In this document: positions 32,843 through 41,754 of the stretch, in pieces
Layout of the letters: each line of letters starts with the position of its first letter
Numbering within the stretch: position 1 is the stretch's first letter
Assembly (NCBI RefSeq): GCF_016862175.1
Contig: NZ_BOML01000032.1
Span: forward strand, 1-64,000
Source: Paractinoplanes durhamensis
Lineage (GTDB): Bacteria; Actinomycetota; Actinomycetes; Mycobacteriales; Micromonosporaceae
DNA: 64,000 nt
Reading direction: 5' to 3'
The notes under the pieces: model-generated
What the model saw: the letters and a program-made list of their open reading frames with translations, nothing else
Databases searched by the model: none
What the model was told of the DNA's origin: nothing
Position numbers and translations under genes: made by a program

Positions 32843-32906
32843 GGAAAGCAGCTTCCCGAGCGCAAACCGCCAGGTCAAGGTGATGATCGACGCTGGCGTA
32901 TTTGTG

Positions 32907-34850
32907 TTATTCGGCGACGGCGGAACGCTCCCGGGCCAGCTTCTCGAAAGCCACCAACGACTCCGGGTTGACCAGCGCTCCCTTGGCGGCGGCCGACTCC
33001 ACCGGCGTACCGGTAAGAATGCGTTTGACCGGCACTTCCAGTTTCTTCGCGGACAGGGTGCGTGGCACCGCCCGTACCTGATGAATCTCGTCCGGAATGT
33101 GCCGTGGGGACAGCGCCGAGCGCAGCTCGCCGCGGATCTTCTTGATCAGGGAATCGTCCAGCTCGAGGCCCTCGGTCAGGACCACGAACAGCAGCAGCTC
33201 GCCGTTCGGATTGTCGTCCTGCTCCAGGTGGACCACGACCGAGTCGACGATTTCCGGCAGGCTTTCCACCACCGAATAGAACTCGGCGGTGCCCAGCCGC
33301 ACGCCGCCCCGGTTCAGCGTCGCGTCCGAGCGGCCGGTGATCACACAGGTGCCGTCGGAGCCGATGGTGATCCAGTCGCCGTGCCGCCAGACGCCGGGGA
33401 AGACGTCGAAGTAGGCCTCCTGGTACCGCTTGCCCTCCGGGTCGTTCCAGAAGCCGACCGGCATGCTCGGCATCGGAGCCGTGATCACCAGCTCGCCGAG
33501 CTCGTCGACGACCGGTTTGCCGGCCGGGTCGTAGGCCTCCACCCGCGCGCCCAGGCACCGGCAGGCGATGACGCCCTCGGTCACCGGGTGTAGCGGCGAG
33601 GCGCCGACGAATCCGGTGCACACATCCGTACCTCCGGACAGCGACTGCAACTGCAGTTGCCTACCCACCGCTTGGTAGACCCAGTCGAAGCCCTCGGCCG
33701 GCAGCGGCGCCCCGGTCGAGCCGATGGCCTTCAGGCCCGGCTTGCGGGGTTCGAGACCGGCCTTGCGGCAGGCCATGAGGAACGGTGCCGACGTGCCGAA
33801 GTAGGTGATGCCGGCCTCGTCGATCAGATCCCACAGCGCCGACATGTCGGGATAGCCGGGATTGCCGTCGAACAGCACGATCGAGGCCCCCACCATTGGC
33901 GCGCTGACCAGGAAGTTCCACATCATCCAGCCGGTCGTGGTGAACCAGAAGAACCGGTCGGCCGGGCCCAGGTCGTGATGCAGCGCCAGGATCTTGAGAT
34001 GCTCGATGAGGATGCCGCCGTGGCCGTGCACGATCGGCTTCGGCAGGCCGGTCGTCCCCGAGCTGTAGAGCACGTACAGCGGGTGATCGAACGGCACCGC
34101 CTCGAACGCCATCGGGTCATCGCCGGCCAGTGACTGCCAGTCACCCGCGCTCGGGTCCAGGTAGCCGATCGTCACCACGTGCTCGATCGACGGGATCGCC
34201 TCGGTGATCTGCTGCACCTCGGCGGTACGCGAGATCGGCTTGTCGCCGTAGCGGTAGCCGTCCACCGCGACCAGCACCTTCGGCTCGATCTGGCTCCACC
34301 GGTCGACGACGCTGCGGGTGCCGAACTCGGGTGCGCACGACGAGAAGATCGCGCCGAGGCTGGTCGCGGCGAGCATCAGGACGTAGGTCTCCGGGATGTT
34401 CGGGGCATAGGCGGCAACCCGGTCACCCTTGCCGACACCCCGGGCCTTCAGCCCGGCACGCACGCTCCGCACCTGGTCACGCAGCTGCCGCGCGGTCAGC
34501 TCGATCTTCCCGCGGCTTTGCGAGTACGCGAGTACCACCGGATCGTCGTCCCCGAGCCCCGGCATCCGCAGCACATGCTCGGCGTAGTTGAGGGTCGCCC
34601 CCGGGAACCACGTCGCCCCCGGCATCGACGCCTCGGCCAGCACCGCCGTCGCGGGCGTGTGGCTGATGACCTCGAAGTAGTCCCAGATCGACTGCCAGAA
34701 ACCGGACAGGTCGGTGACGGACCACTCCCACAGCGCCGGATAGTCGGCGAAGCTCAGCCCACGCTCCCGCTCCAACCAGCGCAGATAAGCGCCGATGCGG
34801 GTCGTGTCCCGAACGTTGGCCGGCGGTTCCCACAGCACTGTGCCCGTCAT
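32907..34850 (-). CDS. aacS: acetoacetyl-CoA synthetase
   Basis: 647-residue ANL enzyme: WFPGATLNYAEH near the start, phosphate loop YSSGTTGLPKPIVHGHGG, TTTGWMMWNFLVS, SGGTDVC, RHGDWITIG, GRSDATLNRGGVRLG and the C-terminal lysine in LSAKKLEVPVKRIL. Activates acetoacetate (or a similar 3-oxoacid) to the CoA thioester in ketone-body or PHB use. ATG 34850 has AAGG 7 bp upstream. Transcribed alone, divergent from the repeat protein gene. Confidence 0.92.
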   Translation of the reverse strand: MTGTVLWEPPANVRDTTRIGAYLRWLERERGLSFADYPALWEWSVTDLSGFWQSIWDYFEVISHTPATAVLAEASMPGATWFPGATLNYAEHVLRMPGLGDDDPVVLAYSQSRGKIELTARQLRDQVRSVRAGLKARGVGKGDRVAAYAPNIPETYVLMLAATSLGAIFSSCAPEFGTRSVVDRWSQIEPKVLVAVDGYRYGDKPISRTAEVQQITEAIPSIEHVVTIGYLDPSAGDWQSLAGDDPMAFEAVPFDHPLYVLYSSGTTGLPKPIVHGHGGILIEHLKILALHHDLGPADRFFWFTTTGWMMWNFLVSAPMVGASIVLFDGNPGYPDMSALWDLIDEAGITYFGTSAPFLMACRKAGLEPRKPGLKAIGSTGAPLPAEGFDWVYQAVGRQLQLQSLSGGTDVCTGFVGASPLHPVTEGVIACRCLGARVEAYDPAGKPVVDELGELVITAPMPSMPVGFWNDPEGKRYQEAYFDVFPGVWRHGDWITIGSDGTCVITGRSDATLNRGGVRLGTAEFYSVVESLPEIVDSVVVHLEQDDNPNGELLLFVVLTEGLELDDSLIKKIRGELRSALSPRHIPDEIHQVRAVPRTLSAKKLEVPVKRILTGTPVESAAAKGALVNPESLVAFEKLARERSAVAE

Positions 34851-35117
34851 GCACACACCTTAACGTCAGTTCAGGCTCACATTTCGATCAAGAATTGAGC
34901 CTCTCCCGCCCGCCCACCGTAAGTCCATGTAGCCGGCCGATACACCCGGCCCGCTTCGCCGTGCGCCGACCACATTCCCGCGCTGGCTGATCGGCCGCCA
35001 ACTATGTCCGGGCGGCCGAGCAAATCCCGGCCCCGCGCTGGTGAAGTCGATGATGACGGTGGTCACTTGCCCAGCATCGGTAGCGTGCCCAGTCAGCGAA
35101 CCACCCGGGGAGAAACG

Positions 35118-38100
35118 TTGCGTCACCTTCGGTCGATCTTGTATGCGCTGGTCCTGGCGCCGGCCGCCTGGGTGCTCACCGGGGTGGGCCTCAACAGCGA
35201 CCTCACCACCCGGGGCCGCGACGGTTTCGCCGTCGAGACGTTCACCGGCCTGCTGCTCCTGCTGCTGGCCGGCGCCGCATACGGAATCCTGGTCCTCGGT
35301 CCGATCTCCCCCGCGGGCCCGGTGGCCGCCGGTGCCATCTACCTGATCATCACCCTGTGGGCCCTGCTGTCCCCGTCGGCTTACGCCGACGCCTGGCCAC
35401 CATCGGTGGCCAAGGACGGCTTCGATCTTTCGCGTCCGGGCTACGGCTTGGCGGCGTTGCTTGCGGTTCCTTTGATCTGTACGGCGTTGAGCGCGCGCCG
35501 ATGGGCAAAGTACGAGCCACCGGTCCTCCCGATCGTCGGCGACATCAGCCGCTTCTGGGGTACCGCCCGAGCCCCCGGCATCCCGATGGCAGCCGACCGA
35601 ACCACGGTGCTCACCCTCGCCGGCATCGATCCCGACCCGACCACAGTGCTCCGCCTGCCGGTGGCCACCTCGGCCCCCGACGACGACACAGCGCCACTGA
35701 CCAGCCCGTCCAACAACACGACAGTCGTCGTAGCCAACGACAACGACGACCCAACCCTCCCGAACGCCGCAACAAGCAACGACCCGACGGCGGAGGTCAC
35801 CGGCACCGACGAGCCGACAGCGGATGTCGCCGGGAAGGCTGCGGACGAGCCGACGGCGGATGTCGCAGGGGCCGGCGCCGATGAGTCGACGGCGGATGTT
35901 GCTGGGGCCGGCGCCGATGAGCCGGCGGCGGATGACGCCGGGAAGGCCGCGGGCGAGCCGGCGACTGATGTTGCCGGGGCCGACACGGATGAGTCGGCGG
36001 CGGATGTCGGGGATGAGGCCGGTGAGGTGACGGCTGGGATTGCCGAGGCTGAGGCGGCTGAGGCGGCTGAGGCGGTCGCTGGGATGGCTGAGGGCCCGGC
36101 CGACTTCAACCCCCGGCTCGCGGGCGAGCCAGCGGCTGATGGTGCAGCTGACTCCGATGAGCCGACGGCGAATGTTGGGGATGGCGCCGACGAGGCGACG
36201 GTCTTGGTTGTCGCAGCTGAAGTCGCTGAGGCGGTGGCCGATGGTGCTGAGCCTGCGGCTCGAGTTGTCGGAGACGGGGCGGCCGAGTCGGCGACGGAGG
36301 TTGCCGGGGGCGCGGCGGATGCGTTGAAGGCCGGCGTTGTCGAGGGCGCGGCCGCTGAGCCTGCGGTTGACGTTGCCGGCGACCCGGCGAGTGAACCATC
36401 CGCCGGTGCTGTCGCCGGTGACGCGGCTGAGCCGGTCGCCGATGTCGCCGGGGATACAGCGGATGAGCCGACGACGGTGATCAAGGCGGCCGCGGACGAG
36501 CCGACGGTGGCTTTCCGCGAGGCGACTGCCGACGACGAGGCCACGGCTGTGGTGAAAGCTGCCGCTGATTCACTGCCGGCAGCGGCAGCGAATGAGGCCG
36601 TTGACGTCGACGGGCCGGAGGGCGGGACGGGCGTGCCGACCACGGACGGCGACTCGACCACGGTGATGGTCGTGACCGCTGACGGTGAGTCGACCTCCGT
36701 GATGACGACGGCCGCTGAGGGCGAGCCGCCCACGGCCGTGCTTGCGGTCGCCGACGCCGACGCCGAGACGGTTGCCCCGTCCGACGAAGTTTTGGCAGCT
36801 GAGGAGTCCGCGACTGAGGGTGAGTCGGCGCAGAAGGCTGAGTCGGCAGCCGCTGATCCGGTTGTCGCTGCTGCGGCGACGGCCGATGTTGCGGAGGCCG
36901 GCGACGAGGAGTCGGCCGCTGCCGGAACGAATGTGGCGGATAACGAATCGCTGGTCGCGGCCGCCACCGATGAGCCGACGGTAGTTGCCGGCGACGGTGA
37001 TGAACCAACCGTGGCTGTCGCGGACGGTGATGAGCCGACCGTGGCTGTTGCGGACGGTGATGAGCCGACCTTGGCTGTCGCTGAGGCGGCTGACGGCGAT
37101 GCGCCCACGGTGACTGCTGCCGGAGCGGCAGGGGACGGTGAACCGGCAGCTGAGTTGACTTCGGCAGGGGTCGGCGAAGAACCGGCCGGCGCGGTGAGGA
37201 ACGGCGGCGATGAGTCGGCCGCGATTACCGGATCTCACGACGAACGGACCGCGGACGTCGGTGAGTCGGGGGCTGATGAGGCTGTTGTCGAATCCTCGGA
37301 TGGTGACGAGCCCACGACGGTTGTCGTCGGAGCCTCGGATGATGACGAGCCGACCGTTGCTGCCGGGGATGGCGAGCCGGTCGCAGCGCCCGAGGTCGAT
37401 GAGGAACTGTCCGCTGACGCCGGCCTGGCGGATGCGGATGCGGACGCAGCCGAGGGCTTGGGCGATGAGGGAACCGTCGCTGCGGATGAGGAGTCGACGG
37501 CGGCCGTAGCCGCGACGTCCAGTCACGACGAACCGTCTGCCACCGTCGAAGGCGACGACCAGGCTGCAGTTGCCGAAGCGACTGTTGGGCAGGTCGCACC
37601 GGCCGAGGCGTCCGACGAACCGGCCGACGAACCGGCCGCCGACGTGACCGCCGAACCGGCCGCCGGGGCGATTGATGGGCTGGCCGCATCGGCTGCAGTG
37701 ACCGATGAACCGGCTGCAGTGACCGATGAATCGGCGGCCGTGGCTGCCGCGATTGATGAACCGGGCGCTGTCGGCGAGGACGACGGCTCTGGCGGTGCGG
37801 CTGCGTCGGGCGCTGAAGCCGGTGGCGATGATGATGGCGGGTCGGGGCCGGGCGGGGGGACGCCGGCGGGGGACGACTCTGAGCGGACGCAAGTTGTGCG
37901 TCTTGCTGATGTCGTGCCGGGGGACCGTACGCAAGTAATTCGGTTTCCGGTGGGGGATGACGCCGAGCGGACGCAGGTTGTTCGGCTGCCGGTGGCGGAT
38001 CCGGCGGAGCGGACCCAAGTTATTCGGCTTCCCGTCGGGGAGGCTCGCGGGGACGACTCGGAGCGGACTCAGGTGGTTCGGCTTCCGGTGCGGGATGACG

Positions 38101-38933
38101 GGGAGCGGACGCAGGTCGTTCGGCTTCCGCTTGGCGAACCCGGGGACGAGACGGAAGTCGTGCGGCGGAAGCTGCTGCCGTTTCCGATCAGCGATCCGGG
38201 GGAGCGGACTCGGGTCATCGAGCCGGTGCCGGACCCTACCGAGCAGACTCAGGTGCTGCGGTTTCCGTCCCGGCCGATCGGGGAGTGGCCTACCCGGGAC
38301 GTGCGCGGGATCGGGGAACGGACCCGGGATCTCAGCAATCGGGCCACGGGGGACGTCGGTGGTGACGAGACCCAGGTGATTCGGCTTGTCGGGAAGACCG
38401 TGGATGACGAGCGGACCCAGATCATTCGGCCGCACCTTGTCGCGGCGCCGGGGACGCGGGCCGAGGTGGTGACCTTCCCGGTCGCCGATGGCAACGAGTC
38501 CATTGCGGATGGGGACGAGCAGGGCGAAGGCGGTCAGGGCGAAGACGGTCAGGGCGAAGGCGGTCAGGGCGAAGACGGTCAGGGCGGAAACGAGCAGGAC
38601 GCGGACGGGCGGGGCGAGACTGGGTCGGCCGGGCAGGGCGCCAAGACTGGGCAGGGTGCCGTGACTGGCCCGGGGGCCGAGGAGGCTGGGCCGGGGGCCG
38701 GGTCTGGGTCGGGCGCCAAGGCCAAGAACGGGTCGTCGGTGTCCATTGCGGACGCTGAGGCGCCCAACTTCGCCGAGGACCCGACCGGGCGCATCGTGTC
38801 GCCGGACCTTCGGGTCGCCGAGGCGAGTGGGCCGCGGGCCAAGAACATTCTCAACTCGGAGCGGCCGCCGGACGAGATCAGCGAGGACACCACGCACATT
38901 CCGGCGCAGCGGACGCCCGGCGACGACGAATAG
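35118..38933 (+). CDS. large membrane protein with long acidic disordered repeat tail
   Basis: 1271 residues. TTG 35118 is chosen for GGGGAG 5 bp upstream. Residues 1-130 hold about four membrane helices; the rest (about 180-1271) is cytoplasmic-looking, rich in Ala, Asp, Glu, Thr, Val and predicted disordered. Blocks: DEPTADVAG/DEPTVAVADG-type repeats (about 220-880), about eleven (E/D)RTQV(V/I)R(L/F)P-type repeats (about 920-1110), GEGGQGEDGQ repeats (about 1136-1156), then a charged end. Family not recognised. The Thr-x-x-Ile/Val pattern resembles phosphothreonine sites bound by FHA domains; that role is inferred. Confidence 0.75.
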   Translation: MRHLRSILYALVLAPAAWVLTGVGLNSDLTTRGRDGFAVETFTGLLLLLLAGAAYGILVLGPISPAGPVAAGAIYLIITLWALLSPSAYADAWPPSVAKDGFDLSRPGYGLAALLAVPLICTALSARRWAKYEPPVLPIVGDISRFWGTARAPGIPMAADRTTVLTLAGIDPDPTTVLRLPVATSAPDDDTAPLTSPSNNTTVVVANDNDDPTLPNAATSNDPTAEVTGTDEPTADVAGKAADEPTADVAGAGADESTADVAGAGADEPAADDAGKAAGEPATDVAGADTDESAADVGDEAGEVTAGIAEAEAAEAAEAVAGMAEGPADFNPRLAGEPAADGAADSDEPTANVGDGADEATVLVVAAEVAEAVADGAEPAARVVGDGAAESATEVAGGAADALKAGVVEGAAAEPAVDVAGDPASEPSAGAVAGDAAEPVADVAGDTADEPTTVIKAAADEPTVAFREATADDEATAVVKAAADSLPAAAANEAVDVDGPEGGTGVPTTDGDSTTVMVVTADGESTSVMTTAAEGEPPTAVLAVADADAETVAPSDEVLAAEESATEGESAQKAESAAADPVVAAAATADVAEAGDEESAAAGTNVADNESLVAAATDEPTVVAGDGDEPTVAVADGDEPTVAVADGDEPTLAVAEAADGDAPTVTAAGAAGDGEPAAELTSAGVGEEPAGAVRNGGDESAAITGSHDERTADVGESGADEAVVESSDGDEPTTVVVGASDDDEPTVAAGDGEPVAAPEVDEELSADAGLADADADAAEGLGDEGTVAADEESTAAVAATSSHDEPSATVEGDDQAAVAEATVGQVAPAEASDEPADEPAADVTAEPAAGAIDGLAASAAVTDEPAAVTDESAAVAAAIDEPGAVGEDDGSGGAAASGAEAGGDDDGGSGPGGGTPAGDDSERTQVVRLADVVPGDRTQVIRFPVGDDAERTQVVRLPVADPAERTQVIRLPVGEARGDDSERTQVVRLPVRDDGERTQVVRLPLGEPGDETEVVRRKLLPFPISDPGERTRVIEPVPDPTEQTQVLRFPSRPIGEWPTRDVRGIGERTRDLSNRATGDVGGDETQVIRLVGKTVDDERTQIIRPHLVAAPGTRAEVVTFPVADGNESIADGDEQGEGGQGEDGQGEGGQGEDGQGGNEQDADGRGETGSAGQGAKTGQGAVTGPGAEEAGPGAGSGSGAKAKNGSSVSIADAEAPNFAEDPTGRIVSPDLRVAEASGPRAKNILNSERPPDEISEDTTHIPAQRTPGDDE
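36993..37082. repeat. 30-bp tandem repeat in the large membrane protein gene
   Basis: Three near-identical units GACGGTGATGAGCCGACCGT + GGCTGTCGCG encode DGDEPTVAVA. This is the most regular part of a long region of diverged Thr/Asp/Glu repeats in the same gene. Confidence 0.75.
38522..38583. repeat. 15-bp tandem repeat (GEGGQ/GEDGQ) in the large membrane protein gene
   Basis: Four units of GGCGAAG(G/A)CGGTCAG encode alternating GEGGQ and GEDGQ. In frame, so copy-number change would not disrupt the protein. Confidence 0.85.
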
Positions 38934-39020
38934 GGGTCAGCGCGGCTGGGGAAGCCCGCGACGACGAAATGTGGTCAGGGGCAGCCCCGCGGCGGCGCAT
39001 AGAGGTCAGGGCAGCCGGGA
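38921..39020. repeat. three diverged ~31-37-bp repeats spanning two stop codons
   Basis: Units at 38921, 38959 and 38990 share the layout CGACGACGAA-TAG/ATG-GGTCAG-GGCAGCCC. The first includes the stop of the large membrane protein gene, the third covers the C-terminal codons and stop of the convergent NUDIX gene, and the second fills the gap between them. Confidence 0.6.
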
Positions 39021-39563
39021 CAGGGCCGGCTCGATCTGGCGGGCGGTTGCTGAGGCCAGCGGGGACGGCAGGGCGTCGGGGGTGAACCAGGCCAGGTCGG
39101 CGGATTCGGCGCTGATCTGCTCGGTGGCACCGGCCGGACTGCGGACCAGGAAGCGCACGTCGTAGTGCACCGACTCCGTGGCGGGGGTGCCCTCGGCCGC
39201 GCCGCAGCGAACCCCGTGGACGTCCACGTCGATCGGATCGGGGTCGATGGTCAGTCCGGGGATGCCGGACTCCTCGGTGGCCTCGCGCAGGGCCGCGCCG
39301 GCCAGTGTCTCGTCGCCGGGCTCGCAGTGGCCGCCCAGCTGCATCCACTTGCCCAGTCGGCCGTGCAGGCAGAGCAGCAACCGGCCGTCGGCCCCGACCA
39401 CCAGGGCGCTGGCCGTGACGTGGCCGGGGCGGTGGGCCCTGGTCATCGCGACCGGGCCGGCGGTCAGCAGCTCCAGGACGCTCTTGCGGGCCACGTCGCC
39501 CTCGTCGGTGGTGGCCTGCCAGGTGGTCAGCACCCGGACGGCGTCGTCGTGCAGGGCGGTCAT
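39006..39563 (-). CDS. NUDIX hydrolase
   Basis: 185 residues. Nudix box starts GGHCEPGDETLAGAALREAT and continues EESGI (about residues 77-101), preceded by SALVVGADGRLLLCLHGRLGKWMQLG. The start is within a tandem duplication: ATG at 39563 overlaps the stop of an 18-codon mini reading frame (ATGA). Downstream of fbiA-fbiB on the same strand; members next to F420 genes are common in actinobacteria. Substrate unknown. Confidence 0.88.
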   Translation of the reverse strand: MTALHDDAVRVLTTWQATTDEGDVARKSVLELLTAGPVAMTRAHRPGHVTASALVVGADGRLLLCLHGRLGKWMQLGGHCEPGDETLAGAALREATEESGIPGLTIDPDPIDVDVHGVRCGAAEGTPATESVHYDVRFLVRSPAGATEQISAESADLAWFTPDALPSPLASATARQIEPALSRLP

Positions 39564-39653
39564 GCGTGGGCTCCGGAGAGGTCGAGGCGGATGCCGTCGG
39601 CGTGCAGGGCGGTCATGCGTGGGCTCCGGAGAGGTCCAGGCGGATGCCGTCGT
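39548..39653. repeat. 53-bp tandem duplication at the fbiB-NUDIX junction
   Basis: 39548-39600 and 39601-39653 differ at only two positions by eye. The unit covers the last codons and stop of fbiB together with the first codons of the NUDIX gene. The ancestral junction was evidently a 4-bp ATGA overlap, now repeated. Confidence 0.93.
39560..39616 (-). other. 18-codon mini reading frame created by the 53-bp duplication
   Basis: ATG at 39616 overlaps the fbiB stop as ATGA. The frame encodes the NUDIX N-terminus MTALH fused to the fbiB C-terminus DGIRLDLSGAHA and stops at 39560, again overlapping the NUDIX ATG as ATGA. It could pass ribosomes from fbiB to the NUDIX gene. Translation is inferred, not shown. 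Confidence 0.6.
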
Positions 39654-40689
39654 CGTGGGGCAGGGCGACGCTGGCCACCGACTCGGCGGCCAGGGCCGCG
39701 CGGAGGCGGTGGGCGTCGGCGCCCAGCCGCATCAGGCCGGCCGGGGTGGCGTCGCGGGTCCGCAGGTGCAGGGCGGCGGTGGCGCCGTTCGCCGCGAAGG
39801 TCTCGGCGGGGGTGACCGTGGTGGCCCGGGCCAGGTGGCCGGCGACCGTCTCCAGGGCGCGCCGCACGGCGTCGGGGTGGACCGGGCGGCCGGGCACCTC
39901 CGACCGGAGGCCGTCGGCCAGCTGAGCCGCGTCACGCAGGCCGGCCGCGCGGGCCTCGGCCGTGCCCAGGCTGAACATGTCGCTCTCCGCGTCGCGCAGC
40001 AGCGGCGCGGCACCGGGACCGTCGTCGGCCACGCGGCGATCGCCACCGGCGTTGAGGTAGCCGCGGACCACGGCGACCGGGACGTTGTCGATTTTGCCCT
40101 TGACCAGCTCGCCGGCCGCGGAGAGCTCGTCGATCACGGCCATCTGGGTGATCTGCAGCTCGTTGCCGTAGGGGTCGGTCTCGCCCCGGTGGTCGCGGAA
40201 CGGGGGGATACCGGCGGCGCCCAGGGAGACGTCGGTCAGGCCGTTTCGCCAGGCCCGGCCCATCGTGTCGGAGATGATCACGGCCACGTCGAGGCCGCGG
40301 GACCGGAAGCCGGCGCGCAGCCGGCGGGCCGAGGCGTCCGAGTCGGTGGGAAGCAGGACCAGGTGGGTCTTGTCGACGTTGGAGGCGTCGATGCCGGCCG
40401 CGGCCATCACGAAACCGTGGTGGGTCTGCACGATCGTGGTCGGGCCGCGGCGGGCCACCACGCGGGCGGTCTCGGCGGCCAGGGCGGCGGCCCGGGCGGC
40501 GTCGCGCTCGGGGCCGTCGGCCGGGACCTCGACCAGGTTGCCCTCGGCCTTGGAGACGATCTTGCTGGTCACCACCAGGACGTCGCCGTCGGCCAGCCAC
40601 GGGGCGGCGGTGGCGATCAGGGCGACCAGGTCGTCGCCGGCGGTCACGTCGCCGATGCCGTGCACCGGAAGGATCTGCAGGCCGGTCAT
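39613..40689 (-). CDS. fbiB: coenzyme F420-0:L-glutamate ligase (CofE/FbiB N-domain type)
   Basis: 358 residues. The CofE domain covers about 1-245: HGIGDVTAGDDL, VTSKIVSKAEG, THHGFVMAAAGIDASN, ISDTMGRAWRNGLTDVSLG and DELSAAGELVKGK. It adds glutamates to F420-0. Mycobacterial FbiB is about 448 residues with a C-terminal nitroreductase-fold domain that reduces dehydro-F420-0; here only about 110 residues follow and no nitroreductase motif is seen. ATG overlaps the fbiA stop (ATGA). Confidence 0.9.
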   Translation of the reverse strand: MTGLQILPVHGIGDVTAGDDLVALIATAAPWLADGDVLVVTSKIVSKAEGNLVEVPADGPERDAARAAALAAETARVVARRGPTTIVQTHHGFVMAAAGIDASNVDKTHLVLLPTDSDASARRLRAGFRSRGLDVAVIISDTMGRAWRNGLTDVSLGAAGIPPFRDHRGETDPYGNELQITQMAVIDELSAAGELVKGKIDNVPVAVVRGYLNAGGDRRVADDGPGAAPLLRDAESDMFSLGTAEARAAGLRDAAQLADGLRSEVPGRPVHPDAVRRALETVAGHLARATTVTPAETFAANGATAALHLRTRDATPAGLMRLGADAHRLRAALAAESVASVALPHDDGIRLDLSGAHA

Positions 40690-41642
40690 GCGACGCCGGC
40701 CAGGGTCAGGGCGTCGCGGACCATCTGGGCCGTCGTCTCCTCCGAGGTCATCCACAGCGGGACGGCTCGGGTGGGGACGCCGGGGACCTCGGTGCCCTCG
40801 TCGACGCTGTCGATCAGCCAGCCGTTGAGCAGGCCGTTGTCGGTGCGGCTGCCATACAGCGCGCCGACGCCGGCCGCGCTCACCTCGACGCCCAGGGTGG
40901 CCAGGCACTTGTCGGCCATGCCGCGCACCGGGGACTCGCCGATGATCGGGGAGACGCCGACGATCGGGGCGGAGCCGCCGATCAGGGCCTCGCGGATCGG
41001 GTCGACGGCGAGGATCGGGGCGATGCTGACGACCGGGTTGCTCGGGGCCAGCAGCACCACGTCGGCGGCGGCGATCGTGTCGAGCACGCCGGGGGCCGGC
41101 TTGGCCGCGTCGGCGCCGACGAAGACGAAACGGTGGGTGGGCAGGGCGCCGCGGTAGCGGACCCACCACTCCTGGAAGTGGATGGCCTTGCGCTCGCCGT
41201 CGACGTCGACCACCACGTGGGTCTCGAGCCGGTCGTCGGTGGCCGGCACCAGGGTGACGCCGGGCTTCCAGCGCTCGCACAACGCCGCCGTCACCGCGGA
41301 CAGCGGATAACCGGCGTTGAGCATCTGGGTGCGTACCAAATGGGTGGCCGTGTCCTTGTCGCCCAGGCCGAACCACGACGGCTCGACGCCGTAGGCGGCA
41401 AGCTCCTCCTTGACCACCCAGGTCTCGCCGACCCGGCCCCAGCCCCGCTCGGGGTCGTGCGCGCCGCCCAGCGTGTACATCACGCTGTCCAGATCGGGGC
41501 AGATCTGCAGGCCGTGCATGCGCACGTCGTCGCCGACGTTGACCACGGCGGTGACGTCGGCGCCGATGGCTCGGGCATGCGCGCGCACGCCGACGAGGAA
41601 TTTCGCACCGCCGATACCGCCGGTGAGGACCACGATCCGCAT
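40686..41642 (-). CDS. fbiA: 2-phospholactate/phosphoenolpyruvate transferase (CofD/FbiA)
   Basis: 318 residues: LTGGIGGAKFLVGV at the N-terminus, NVGDDVRMHGLQICPDLDSVMYTLGG, WFGLGDKDTATHLVRT, PSNPVVSI and GVSPIIGESPVRGMADKCLATLG. Transfers the phospholactyl-type moiety to FO to make (dehydro)F420-0. First gene of the fbiA-fbiB-NUDIX unit, ATG start, divergent from a membrane protein gene. Confidence 0.95.
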   Translation of the reverse strand: MRIVVLTGGIGGAKFLVGVRAHARAIGADVTAVVNVGDDVRMHGLQICPDLDSVMYTLGGAHDPERGWGRVGETWVVKEELAAYGVEPSWFGLGDKDTATHLVRTQMLNAGYPLSAVTAALCERWKPGVTLVPATDDRLETHVVVDVDGERKAIHFQEWWVRYRGALPTHRFVFVGADAAKPAPGVLDTIAAADVVLLAPSNPVVSIAPILAVDPIREALIGGSAPIVGVSPIIGESPVRGMADKCLATLGVEVSAAGVGALYGSRTDNGLLNGWLIDSVDEGTEVPGVPTRAVPLWMTSEETTAQMVRDALTLAGVA

Positions 41643-41754
41643 GTCGTCATCCTCCCGTACGGGTATGACAGAACTGGCCGCTGGGTAGAGGGTGCCGCAT
41701 GCGTGCCCGGTCTACGCTGGGCCGACTTCAATCATCATCCGTCAGGGAGAAACC

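Noticed and set aside
35441..38897. Long minus-strand open frames (35441-37108 and 36570-38897) opposite the large membrane protein
   Set aside because: They are by-products of the repetitive GC-rich codons of the plus-strand gene. No ribosome sites or recognisable domains, and the plus-strand gene has a good start and membrane helices.
40690..41376. Extended CofE start at 41376
   Set aside because: The extra 229 codons are an antisense-like shadow within fbiA; the ATG at 40689 overlaps the fbiA stop and begins the family N-terminus.
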